A stretch of DNA of 64,000 nt from Ceratopteris richardii (taxonomy: Eukaryota; Streptophyta; Polypodiopsida; Polypodiales; Pteridaceae). Position numbers and translations under genes: made by a program. Below the pieces are notes generated by a model, which saw only the letters and a program-made list of their open reading frames with translations, was not told the DNA's origin and did no database searches. Of this stretch, positions 10,244-22,479 are shown in pieces (position 1 is the stretch's first letter; every line of letters begins with the position of its first letter). The stretch is from positions 20,760,267 to 20,824,266 of the forward strand of contig CM035431.1 of NCBI GenBank assembly GCA_020310875.1, given 5' to 3'.

Positions 10244-13000
10244 TGTTAGACGGCCGCCAATGAATCCGGACAGGTGCCGTAAATGTAGAAGTGCTGACGG
10301 CCGCTAAACAAGGATGAAAGTACGAGGACAGGAAACGCGCAGAGATTTGCGCACCACAGAAAATACTCTATATAAGGAAATGAGAAGAGAATGAAAAAAG
10401 AACGCCCCCCTTTATGGAATTGCGGTATTCTGTGAAGATGTATCATCTAGTCGATTCTGTTTGTGAAATGTATCTTCGATTCAGTCTGTAAGCGCACCCC
10501 TTTGGGTTTCGCAGAGTTTTGTTTAAGTGATCTTTCGATTCGGGTCTGTCGGTTAATTATATCTTCTATTCTATTTGTGAAGCGCCCATTTTTGGGAAGT
10601 GCAGTGCATTGTTGAGTGCTTATTCCGGATCTGGATGTTCTGTTCTGTTTAGTAGTTGTTCGCATCTTAAATGGTAGTTACGAACAATTGACAGTGTGTT
10701 ACGAAGTTGTTCAGTAAGAGTTAAGCGTGTAGTTGAGCATTGTTAAGTGTGGTTAACATATGTCGGTAAGTAGAAGTAGGGAATGATCTCTCTATTGTTC
10801 TATTAAATAATTGAGGGTCAATACAATAGTCTGTGATTTTTGGAGATTCCATTCCCAGAAGGACTTGTATCTGTAAGTGCCCATAAGCCTTAGAGATAGT
10901 GATAAGATTGTTATGGTTCGACTAATGTTTAAATACCGCAAGTACCACTGTTCGGTGTAATCCCAAGTCGAGAAGAGGTGCACTTTAAGTAAAATCCGGT
11001 GAATGAAGTAACATAGCCGATTAGTTTAAGATTAGATCGGACTACTACTTTTCACTATAGCAGACTCAGTTCGGACTTCTAGTATCCAGTAAGCCGGGCA
11101 GTTAATAGTTCTCAATACTGAGCTACGACGTGACAAAGTATTTGATGTTTGTATGAGAGTTTGGGAAAATAGTACAGGGCCTCTGTCTACAGACCCCTAC
11201 CACTCCCAAGAATCCACGTGGCCAAGAAAACATGTCCTACTGAAACACAATCATCCCAACAAATGGCAGTTCAAGCCCTCGTGCTTATAAAATGCGTATG
11301 CATAGCATAGCATTCTTCACTACAGTATTCTTCAAGCCTCAGTAATAGTTAGGAAACTTCCAACTTATTCTTCTCGGCAACCTTTACCAGCATGTCTGAA
11401 TCCGACAGACTCAGATGGCAACTCAGGAAGCGCGCCAATACACAGAAACATGTTGTGACGACCACAGATACTACCCTACAGGATAATGCAACTGACTCGG
11501 TAACTTCTGCAACAGTAAAAATGCATCATAAATTTGCCACCAATTTTAAAATCGAGCTCGACCTCCATTTGAGAAGGAATGAGAACTGGCTATGGAGGAT
11601 AGGACTCCTCCAGTTTGCTCAATTACCATGGAAGCAATGGATCGCTAATGACGATGCAGAAAATCAATTATCTAGCATGCGACAAACAAAGGGCTTCATT
11701 CTAAATAAGGTACAATTTTCGCCATAGTTAGTCTCAGCTATATTTAAACTGCCAATGTATGACGATGCCCAATATCCTAAATGTTCGAATGAAGATTTGA
11801 GAAATGAATTTGGCAACGGTGAAGGCCCCAGACGATATTTTTTGTTAAAAAATGCCACATCTCAGCGTCGAGAACAATTTCAGTGGTACTTAGAGAAGCT
11901 CTGTTTCCTAGTTAAATTCGATTTAATGTCGAGAGAAAACTTTTCACCGTTAGTACATGCCGAAGGAGGAGGTCGGATTAGCTAGACACACTGGCTGTAC
12001 AACCACCTCTACACACAAATCATTATCGGGGATAAGCAAAGATCCCACACCAACAGTAGACTAGCAGCCTATTTAGCTGCTATATTTAATTTTGTCCAAT
12101 TAATGAAGGATGAGAAGCTACACTGGTCCCCCCATTTTTTTTTCGGTGAATATGATAGGATAGCCACAGGACACCAAACAGAGCCTGAGGAAGCAGACCG
12201 AGTCTCCACCTCGTCTCCATATCTTTTCCACACAGGGAATAGCGCACAGAACCACACCATAGGAACGCCCATTCGGTTGTCGATTAAACGACGGATGGCA
12301 GACAACTTGCCAACTGCCAGTCCAGAGCAATTACCGGACGAGCCCCAACCTAATTTTGTGACGGAGATGCACAACAAACTACAAGAAGTTTCTCAGTACT
12401 TGCGGCAACAAGAACAAGCGCTTCAGCACAAAAACGAATTATTATTCGCTACGATGACTAAGTCCAATTTATTACTAGATAGAATGACACAGATGCAAAA
12501 GGAATTGGACGACAAAGAAGCTTTATTACAGGCATTGCAGAGTAACAACTGCCAACTCACGGCAGAATTGAGCCACGCAAAAAAGTGTCTTCAAGAATTT
12601 AATCAGTGGCAGCAAACTATCCAAACACAGATTCAAACTGAAATGTCAAGTTTTTCTACCCTGAATGCTAACCTGCAATCCGACAATGAAATTTTGCAGT
12701 CCAAAATACAGGTTTTGCAGGAATTTGAACGACAGATGTTAAAAGACGAGGGCGTAGAACTGAATGCCACATTAATGACAAATGTGGACATAGACTTATT
12801 AAAACAGCAATTGGATAGTCGTATTCAAAACATTTGGACACTTTTTCGCAGGAGATGGCTGGCTATACTTGTTCCTCCACTTGAACAAGTACGGTCAGAG
12901 ATAATTCGGGAGCCAAACTCTGGAATAGGCCTACAAGCAACCCAAAAAGATGTTGAAGTCAGTAATGCACCTGCGGGTTCGAGTCCACCGTGCGTGCCAG
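10244..13000 (+). mobile_element. Array unit 3 (LTR 10,244-11,232; accessory ORFs 11,392-13,020)
   Basis: Same layout. The 111-codon ORF lies at 11,392-11,727. The second part is broken, with its last 305 codons open (12,103-13,020). The coding variants match unit 1. The LTR carries GCTAAAC like LTRs 1 and 5, and CACCACAGAAAA, which only LTR 5 shares. Confidence 0.88.
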
Positions 13001-15757
13001 TGTTAGACGGCCGCCAATGAATCCGGACAGGTGCCGTAAATGTAGAAGTGCTGATGGCCGCTGAACAAGGATGAAAGTACGAGGACAGGAAACGCGCAGA
13101 GATTTGCGCACCACTGAAAATACTCTATATAAGGAAATGAGAAGAGAATGAAAAAAGAACGCCCCCCTTTATGGAATTGCGGTATTCTGTGAAGATGTAT
13201 CATCTAGTCGATTCTGTTTGTGAAATCTATCTTCGATTCAGTCTGTAAGCGCACCCCTTTGGGTTTCGCAGAGTTTTGTTTAAGTGATCTTTCGATTCGG
13301 GTCTGTCGGTTAATTATATCTTCTATTCTATTTGTGAAGCGCCCATTTTTGGGAAGTGCAGTGCATTGTTGAGTGCTTATTCCGGATCTGGATGTTCTGT
13401 TCTGTTTAGTAGTTGTTCGCATCTTAAATGGTAGTTACGAACAATTGACAGTGTGTTACGAAGTTGTTCAGTAAGAGTTAAGCGTGTCGTTGAGCATTGT
13501 TAAGTGTGGTTAACATATGTCGGTAAGTAGAAGTAGGGAATGATCTCTCTATTGTTCTATTAAATAATTGAGGGTCAATACAATAGTCTGTGATTTTTGG
13601 AGATTCCATTCCCAGAAGGATTTGTATCTGTAAGTGCCCATAAGCCTTAGAGATAGTGATAAGATTGTTATGGTTCGACTAATGTTTAAATACCGCAAGT
13701 ACCACTGTTCGGTGTAATCCCAAGTCGAGAAGAGGTGCACTTTAAGTAAAATCCGGTGAATGAAGTAACATAGCCGATTAGTTTAAGATTAGATCGGACT
13801 ACTGCTTTTCACTATAGCAGACTCAGTTCGGACTTCTAGTATCCAGTAAGTCGGGCAGTTAATAGCTCTCAATACTGAGCTACGACGTGACAAAGTATTT
13901 GATGTTTGTATGAGAGTTTGGGAAAATAGTATAGGGCCTCTGTCTACAGACCCCTACCACTCCCAAGAATCCACGTGGCCAAGAAAACATGTCCTACTGA
14001 AACACAATCATCCCAACAAATGGCAGTTCAAGCCCTCGTGCTTATAAAATGCGTATGCATAGCATAGCATTCTTCACTACAGTATTCTTCAAGCCTCAGT
14101 AATAGTTAGGAAACTTCCAACTTATTCTTCTCGGCAACCTTTACCAGCATGTCTGAATCCGACAGACTCAGATGGCAACTCAGGAAGCGCGCCAATACAC
14201 AGAAACATGTTGTGACGACCACAGATACTACCCTACAGGATAATGCAACTGACTCGGTAACTTCTGCAACAGTAAAAATGCATCATAAATTTGCCACCAA
14301 TTTTAAAATCGAGCTCGACCTCCATTTGAGAAGGAATGAGAACTGGCTACGGAGGATAGGACTCCTCCAGTTTGCTCAATTACCATGGAAGCAATGGATC
14401 GCTAATGACGATGCAGAAAATCAATTATCTAGCATGCGACAAACAAAGGGCTTCATTCTAAATAAGGTACAATTTTTGCCATAGTTAGTCTCAGCTATAT
14501 TTAAACTGCCAATGTATGACGATGCCCAATATCCTAAATGTTCGAATGAAGATTTGAGAAATGAATTTGGCAACGGTGAAGGCCCCAGACGATATTTTTT
14601 GTTAAAAAATGCCACATCTCAGCGTCGAGAACAATTTCAGTGGTACTTAGAGAAGCTCTGTTTCCTAGTTAAATTCGATTTAATGTCGAGAGAAAATTTT
14701 TCACCGTTAGTACATGCCGAAGGAGGAGGTCGGATTAGCTGGACACACTGGCTGTACAACCACCTCTACACACAAATCATTATCGGGGATAAGCGAAGAT
14801 CCCACACCAACAGTAGACTAGCAGCCTATTTAGCTGCTATATTTAATTTTGTCCAATTAATGAAGGATGAGAAGCTACACTGGTCCCCCCATTTTTTTTT
14901 CGGTGAATATGATAGGATAGCCACAGGACACCAAACAGAGCCTGAGGAAGCAGACCGAGTCTCCACCTCGTCTCCATATCTTTTCCACACAGGGAATAGC
15001 GCACAGAACCACACCATAGGAACGCCCATTCGGTTGTCGATTAAACGACGGATGGCAGACAACTTGCCAACTGCCAGTCCAGAGCAATTACCGGACGAGC
15101 CCCAACCTAATTTTGTGACGGAGATGCACAACAAACTACAAGAAGTTTCTCAGTACTTGCGGCAACAAGAACAAGCGCTTCAGCACAAAAACGAATTATT
15201 ATTCGCTACGATGACTAAGTCCAATTTATTACTAGATAGAATGACACAGATGCAAAAGGAATTGGACGACAAAGAAGCTTTATTACAGGCATTGCAGAGT
15301 AACAACTGGCAACTCACGGCAGAATTGAGCCACGCAAAAAAGTGTCTTCAAGAATTTAATCAGTGGCAACAAACTATCCAAACACAGATTCAAACTGAAA
15401 TGTCAAGTTTTTCTACCCTGAATGCTAACCTGCAATCCGACAATGAAATTTTGCAGTCCAGAATACAGGTTTTGCAGGAATTTGAACGACAGATGTTAAA
15501 AGACGAGGGCGTAGAACTGAATGCCACATTAATGACAAATGTGGACATAGACTTATTAAAACAGCAATTGGATAGTCGTATTCAAAACATTTGGACACTT
15601 TTTCACAGGAGATGGCTGGCTATACTTGTTCCTCCACTTGAACAAGTACGGTCAGAGATAATTCGGGAGCCAAACTCTGGAATAGGCCTACAAGCAACCC
15701 AAAAAGATGCTGAAGTCAGTAATGCACCTGCGGGTTCGAGTCCACCGTGCGTGCCAG
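13001..15757 (+). mobile_element. Array unit 4 (LTR 13,001-13,989; accessory ORFs 14,149-15,777)
   Basis: Same layout; both ORFs are open, 111 codons at 14,149-14,484 and 421 codons at 14,512-15,777. The 421-residue product has a helical N-terminal part (about 1-150), a short polar linker (150-205), a long coiled-coil segment (about 210-345, heptad-rich with MTQMQKELDDKEALLQALQ) and a C-terminal helix. LTR and coding variants match unit 2. No signal peptide or membrane segment is evident. Confidence 0.88.
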
Positions 15758-18514
15758 TGTTAGACGGCCGCCAATGAATCCGGACAGGTGCCGTAAATGT
15801 AGAAGTGCTGACGGCCGCTAAACAAGGATGAAAGTACGAGGACAGGAAACGCGCAGAGATTTGCGCACCACAGAAAATACTCTATATAAGGAAATGAGAA
15901 GAGAATGAAAAAAGAACGCCCCCCTTTATGGAATTACGGTATTCTGTGAAGATGTATCATCTAGTCGATTCTGTTTGTGAAATGTATCTTCGATTCAGTC
16001 TGTAAGCGCACCCCTTTGGGTTTCGCAGAGTTTTGTTTAAGTGATCTTTCGATTCGGGTCTGTCGGTTAATTATATCTTCTATTCTATTTGTGAAGCGCC
16101 CATTTTTGGGAAGTGCAGTGCATTGTTGAGTGCTTATTCCGGATCTCGATGTTCTGTTCTGTTTAGTAGTTGTTCGCATCTTAAATGGTAGTTATGAACA
16201 ATTGACAGTGTGTTACGAAGTTGTTCAGTAAGAGTTAAGCGTGTCGTTGAGCATTGTTAAGTGTGGTTAACATATGTCGGTAAGTAGAAGTAGGGAATGA
16301 TCTCTCTATTGTTCTATTAAATAATTGAGGGTCAATACAATAGTCTATGATTTTTGGAGATTCCAATCCCAGAAGGACTTGTATCTGTAAGTGCCCATAA
16401 GCCTTAGAGATAGTGATAAGATTGTTATGGTTCGACTAATGTTTAAATACCGCAAGTACCACTGTTCGGTGTAATCCCAAGTCGAGAAGAGGTGCACTTT
16501 AAGTAAAATCCGGTGAATGAAGTAACATAGCCGATTAGTTTAAGATTAGATCGGACTACTGCTTTTCACTATAGCAGACTCAGTTCGGACTTCTAGTATC
16601 CAGTAAGCCGCGCAGTTAATAGTTCTCAATACTGAGCTACGACGTGACAAAGTATTTGATGTTTGTATGAGAGTTTGGGAAAATAGTACAGGGCCTCTGT
16701 CTACAGACCCCTACCACTCCCAAGAATCCACGTGGCCAAGAAAACATATCCTACTGAAACACAATCATCCCAACAAATGGCAGTTCAAGCCCTCGTGCTT
16801 ATAAAATGCGTATGCATAGCATAGCATTCTTCACTACAGTATTCTTCAAGCCTCAGTAATAGTTAGGAAACTTCCAACTTATTCTTCTCGGCAACCTTTA
16901 CCAGCATGTCTGAATCCGACAGACTCAGATGGCAACTCAGGAAGCGCGCCAATACACAGAAACATGTTGTGACGACCACAGATACTACCCTACAGGATAA
17001 TGCAACTGACTCGGTAACTTCTGCAACAGTAAAAATGCATCATAAATTTGCCACCAATTTTAAAATCGAGCTCGACCTCCATTTTAGAAGGAATGAGAAC
17101 TGGCTACGGAGGATAGGACTCCTCCAGTTTGCTCAATTACCATGGAAGCAATGGATCGCTAATGACGATGCAGAAAATCAATTATCTAGCATGCGACAAA
17201 CAAAGGGCTTCATTCTAAATAAGGTACAATTTTCGCCATAGTTAGTCTCAGCTATATTAAAACTGCCAATGTATGACGATGCCCAATATCCTAAATGTTC
17301 GAATGAAGATTTGAGAAATGAATTTGGCAACGGTGAAGGCCCCAGACGATATTTTTTGTTAAAAAATGCCACATCTCAGCGTCGAGAACAATTTCAGTGG
17401 TACTTAGAGAAGCTCTGTTTCCTAGTTAAATTCGATTTAATGTCGAGAGAAAATTTTTCACCGTTAGTACATGCCGAAGGAGGAGGTCGGATTAGCTGGA
17501 CACACTGGCTGTACAACCACCTCTACACACAAATCATTATCGGGGATAAGCGAAGATCCCACACCAACAGTAGACTAGCAGCCTATTTAGCTGCTATATT
17601 TAATTTTGTCCAATTAATGAAGGATGAGAAGCTACACTGGTCCCCCCATTTTTTTTTCGGTGAATATGATAGGATAGCCACAGGACACCAAACAGAGCCT
17701 GAGGAAGCAGACCGAGTCTCCACCTCGTCTCCATATCTTTTCCACACAGGGAATAGCGCACAGAACCACACCATAGGAACGCCCATTCGGTTGTCGATTA
17801 AACGACGGATGGCAGACAACTTGCCAACTGCCAGTCCAGAGCAATTACCGGACGAGCCCCAACCTAATTTTGTGACGGAGATGCACAACAAACTACAAGA
17901 AGTTTCTCAGTACTTGCGGCAACAAGAACAAGCACTTCAGCACAAAAACGAATTATTATTCGCTACGATGACTAAGTCCAATTTATTACTAGATAGAATG
18001 ACACAGATGCAAAAGGAATTGGACGACAAAGAAGCTTTATTACAGGCATTGCAGAGTAACAACTGGCAACTCACGGCAGAATTGAGCCACGCAAAAAAGT
18101 GTCTTCAAGAATTTAATCAGTGGCAGCAAACTATCCAAACACAGATTCAAACTGAAATGTCAAGTTTTTCTACCGTGAATGCTAACCTGCAATCCGACAA
18201 TGAAATTTTGCAGTCCAGAATACAGGTTTTGCAGGAATTTGAACGACAGATGTTAAAAGACGAGGGCGTAGAACTGAATGCCACATTAATGACAAATGTG
18301 GACATAGACTTATTAAAACAGCAATTGGATAGTCGTATTCAAAACATTTGGACACTTTTTCGCAGGAGATGGCTGGCTATACTTGTTCCTCCACTTGAAC
18401 AAGTACGGTCAGAGATAATTCGGGAGCCAAACTCTGGAATAGGCCTACAAGCAACCCAAAAAGATGCTGAAGTCAGTAATGCACCTGCGGGTTCGAGTCC
18501 ACCGTGCGTGCCAG
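15758..18514 (+). mobile_element. Array unit 5 (LTR 15,758-16,746; accessory ORFs 16,906-18,534)
   Basis: Same layout; both ORFs are open, 111 codons at 16,906-17,241 and 421 codons at 17,269-18,534. It mixes variants of the two unit types (SRIQ and KDAEV as in units 2/4, FRRRW as in 1/3), so it looks like a recombinant or an earlier branch. The N-terminal domain resembles the first ~200 residues of the element A accessory protein (FAQLPW here, FAELPW there). Confidence 0.88.
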
Positions 18515-19503
18515 TGTTAGACGGCCGCCAATGAATCCGGATAGGTGCCGTAAATGTAGAAGTGCTGACGGCCGCTGAACAAGGATGAAAGTACGAGGAC
18601 AGGAAACGCGCAGAGATTTGCGCACCACTGAAAATACTCTATATAAGGAAATGAGAAGAGAATGAAAAAAGAACGCCCCCCTTTATGGAATTGTGGTATT
18701 CTGTGAAGATGTATCATCTAGTCGATTCTGTTTGTGAAATGTATCTTCGATTCGGTCTGTAAGCGCACCCCTTTGGGTTTCGCAGAGTTTTGTTTAAGTG
18801 ATCTTTCGATTCGGGTCTGTCGGTTAATTATATCTTCTATTCTATTTGTGAAGCGCCCATTTTTGGGAAGTGTAGTGCATTGTTGAGTGCTTATTCCGGA
18901 TCTGGATGTTCTGTTCTGTTTAGTAGTTGTTCGCATCTTAAATGGTAGTTACGAACAATTGACAGTGTGTTACGAAGTTGTTCAGTAAGAGTTAAGCGTG
19001 TCGTTGAGCATTGTTAAGTGTGGTTAACATATGTCGGTAAGTAGAAGTAGGGAATGATCTCTCTATTGTTCTATTAAATAATTGAGGGTCAATACAATAG
19101 TCTGTGATTTTTGGAGATTCCATTCCCAGAAGGACTTGTATCTGTAAGTGCCCATAAGCCTTAGAGATAGTGATAAGATTGTTATGGTTCGACTAATGTT
19201 TAAATACCGCAAGTACCACTGTTCGGTGTAATCCCAAGTCGAGAAGAGGTGCACTTTAAGTAAAATCCGGTGAATGAAGTAACATAGCCGATTAGTTTAA
19301 GATTAGATCGGACTACTGCTTTTCACTATAGCAGACTCAGTTCGGACTTCTAGTATCCAGTAAGCCGGGCAGTTAATAGTTCTCAATACTGAGCTACGAC
19401 GTGACAAAGTATTTGATGTTTGTATGAGAGTTTGGGAAAATAGTACAGGGCCTCTGTCTACAGACCCCTACCACTCCCAAGAATCCACGTGGCCAAGAAA
19501 ACG
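18515..19503 (+). repeat. Array LTR 6 (terminal LTR)
   Basis: The closing LTR of the array, colinear with the other five over 989 bp, followed directly by sequence leading into the third zinc knuckle of the element A gag. It carries GCTGAAC like LTRs 2 and 4. No internal region follows, so the array ends on an LTR as expected for LTR-int-LTR-int-...-LTR. Confidence 0.88.
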
Positions 19504-19830
19504 GTTGCTGTTAGGAAGATTACGAACCAGTTGAACTTGAAATGGTGGAGTTGGGAAGTAGAGTAATGATTAAATAATAAACCGTTTAACACACCTCGAT
19601 GTCATTTTTGCGGTGAGCTTGGGCACATCCGAAGATTTTGCAAGGATGTAGCCGAATATGATCAAAGGAAGAAAGAGCGTCAGAACCCAATGACCAACAT
19701 GGTCTATATTTCACCAGTGGAAGCCCAAGCGGGAGTGGTCCAGACAAGATCCAGTAAGGAGTTGCAACCAGCAGTTGAGGTGTTTGAACCTGGCATCCGT
19801 GAATAGCAGAGAATGTATAATAAAGCTAGC
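19504..19830 (+). pseudogene. gag: Element A gag, C-terminal zinc-knuckle part (broken)
   Basis: After the array, gag-like sequence resumes with a classic CCHC knuckle, CHFCGELGHIRRFC (about 19,599-19,640), then a charged linker leading toward protease. The first ~90 bp after the array (19,504-19,590) have no clear coding match. Together with the two knuckles left of the array this gag had at least three. Broken. Confidence 0.75.
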
Positions 19831-20835
19831 CAATGGACCACCAAAGAGCCTACGGTGTTCCCTGATCCAGTTCCAGTGACACAGGTTCCCTTGCCAAGGG
19901 TGGGATCACAAGAACAAGATTGTACCCCAATAATAGGAGAAGCATCATCAGAATCGGGAAAGAGTACAATTCCAGCAGATCAGGTATGGGATATTCTCTC
20001 TAAGGCCTCAATTACACTCCCCTTGGGACAGCTACTCGCTTTAGTGCCAGGAGTTAGGCAGCAGTTTCAACAACAGGTTAGTCCCATATCTCCCAGTACT
20101 CTGGCGACTGCAACAATCCAACCGGAAACTCATTCTACGGTGGATCATTTTGTTCCCTTAATCACGGTGTGGCATAAAAATCACAAGATTACGCAAGTGC
20201 TAATTGATGGTGGTTTCGGTGTGAATATAGCAACTACAGTCCTCTGCAAGAAGTTAGGGTGGACCCAAATCGAGCCTGTTCAATTCTTTGTCAGAATGGC
20301 AGATCAATCCCGAGTTCATTCAGTGGGACTCGTAAGAAATATTCCGATCACTTTGCAGGGTACCACGTTTAAAATGACTTTTGTAGTCTTAGAATTACCG
20401 GAATCTAGCCTTGATTACAATCTCCTTTTCGGTCGACCATGGTTGAAACAGGCTAAGGTTATACAGGATTGGTCAGCACAGGAACTGACTTTTAAAGATA
20501 ATCACCGTAAATATGGTGTCAAACTTGATGCCATTCAACTCTGCGAACTCGATGCTAGGCCATATGTAGCAGAGCCGGTCCACATGTTGGATGCCTTATC
20601 TGATGATGAAGAAGAAGCATTTCTGAAACACAATGAAGATCTGATTTCCTTAGGTACTATAGACCTGCAATCAGTAGTGGACACCTGGAGTCCGGCAGCA
20701 TGTACAGTTGTTCCCGTGATCGGAGAGGCAGATACAGTTGATACTGATGCTATGGATAAAGCCACTCTGCATCACCTTTTACAGTCAGCTGACGATCCGG
20801 TGAAACCTGATCAATTCTATGTCCGAGAAGACTAG
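19831..20835 (+). pseudogene. pro: Element A protease region (part of a broken gag-pol)
   Basis: About 335 residues are open. A linker precedes a retropepsin-like fold: a hydrophobic strand into the active-site loop near 20,200-20,230 (VLIDGG), then VNIATT, and the C-terminal LLFGRPWL near 20,425-20,445. It matches the first protease of element C in spacing (loop to LGRPFL-type motif about 75 residues). The function in the family is cleavage of the polyprotein. The gene around it is broken. Confidence 0.8.
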
Positions 20836-20850
20836 TTAGTCACCTACAAT

Positions 20851-22330
20851 TTGGGTAATGAAAGTAACCCACGTCATGTTAAGATGAAGGCTGGATTGTC
20901 TGAGGAATTTCAAGAAGATTTGATCAGACTCTTGTGTGAGTTTTCTGATGTTTTTGCCTGGGATTACCGCGATATGAAGGGTCTGGATCCCCGGATCTAT
21001 CAACATCGAGTCGTGCTGAAGCCAGAAGCGAAGCCAATTAAACATTCCAGTTACCGAATGAACCCCAATTATGCAGCACAGGTTAAAGCAAAACTCAAAT
21101 GCCTATTGAAGGTAGGATTCATTGTACCCATTGAGCACACTGAATGGATCTCCCCGATCGTCATCATACCAAAGAAAAACAAGCAGCTCCGAATATGTGT
21201 AGATTACCGGAAATTGAATGCAGCCACGGTACCTGATCCATTCCCTCTTCCATTTCTTGACACAATGCTGGACAAAGTGGCTGGCCATGAGATGTATTCA
21301 TTTCTCGATGGTTATAGTGGTTATAACTAGGTCCGAATGGCTGAACAAGATATACCGAAAACAACCTTTATTACGAATTGGGATGTGTACGCTTGTACAG
21401 TCATGTGGTTTTGTTTAAGGAATGCTCCAAGCACATTTCAGCGGTGTATGCAGGAAATCTTTTCACCTTACCTCACTTCTTTTATGCAAGTATACTTAGA
21501 TGATTTTTCTTTATTCAGTAAGATTGTGGCACACCTGTATCATTTACAGTGTTGTTTTGAGAAATGCCGTGAATACCGACTTTGCTTGAACCCGACCAAA
21601 TCTGTCTTTGCGGTATCTTGTGGTAAACTCTTTGGCCATATTATTTCTGCACAAGGCATACAAGTTGATCCAGACAAAGTTGCAGCTGTGTTGGAAGCAC
21701 CTGTGCCTACCACACCGAAAGAAGTGATGCGCTTCCTAGGTCAAATCCGGTGGCATGGTCGCCATTTACGGTGGTTAGCTCATCTCGCCACACCACTTAA
21801 TCGACTCATGACGAGCACTCCACGACAGTTTGAATGGACTCCAGAATGTCAAACTGCCTTTGATCGTTTAAAAGAATTATTGACTCAAGCCCCAATTTTG
21901 CAAACCCCAGATTGGGAATGCCCGTTCCGCGTCTTCGTCAATGCCTCAAACATAGCAATTGGAAGTGTTTTAATGCAACAAACTGATAAATGGTTCTGAC
22001 CTATCTACTATGCAAGTCGTCGACTTGCTCCTGCTGAAAGGAATTATTCAGTCACTGAAAGAGAATGTCTCGGTTTAGTGTATTCTGTAAAGAAATTCCG
22101 GCATTATTTGTTAGGCAAAAAATTCACCTTTCATGTAGATCATGCTGCACTGGTGTTTCTGGTCCGACAGCAACATTTAGGTGGTCGCTTGGCACGATGG
22201 TTTCTATTGTTACAAGAGTTCGATTATGAAGTGATTCATCGACCTGGCACTGCACATGCATTAGAAGATTTTCTCTCTCGATTGGATTCCGGTGAAGCTC
22301 CGATAGGCATTGATGACACCACACCAGCAA
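20851..22330 (+). pseudogene. pol: Element A reverse transcriptase and RNase H (broken)
   Basis: RT: TEWISPIVIIPKK and CVDYRKLNAATV (about 21,140-21,230), SFLDGYSGYN (21,298-21,330), a YLDDF active-site box (about 21,490-21,505), then the thumb LFGHIISAQGIQVDPDKV. RNase H: FRVFVNASNIAIGSVL near 21,930 and FHVDHAALVFLVRQQ near 22,130. These copy RNA into DNA in the particle and remove the template. Sequence similarity to C is moderate, so A is a separate lineage. Several breaks. Confidence 0.85.
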
Positions 22331-22479
22331 TTTACGTTACTGAAACAAGTAGTGACGAATCTACAGAACCTCCTGAGAAACTTACCTATTATGATCAGTT
22401 ATTAATCTTCCTCACTGATGGATGTCTTCCCCCTCAAACTTCTCCTGCGATGAGGTAGAAAATTGCAGTTTACAATCGC

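Larger units (their letters stand above)
4730..19503 (+). mobile_element. Tandem array: six LTRs and five internal regions, exact 2,757-bp period
   Basis: LTR starts (TGTTAGACGG) fall at 4,730, 7,487, 10,244, 13,001, 15,758 and 18,515, every interval exactly 2,757 bp. Each unit is a 989-bp LTR plus a 1,768-bp internal region with a PF20167-like accessory ORF; the sixth LTR closes the array. There is no gag, protease, RT or integrase, no TGG-type primer site after the LTRs and no polypurine tract before them. Units differ only by scattered substitutions and show a two-unit pattern. The flanking 5 bp (CCACC; GTTGC) do not match, so there is no target duplication. The array lies in gag of element A, whose LTR and accessory ORF are related to those of the units. 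Confidence 0.93.

Noticed and set aside
4730-19503. Tandem cluster of a host gene family
   Set aside because: Each unit begins with an LTR that shares its end with the LTR of element A, and the ORF is homologous to the accessory gene of A.
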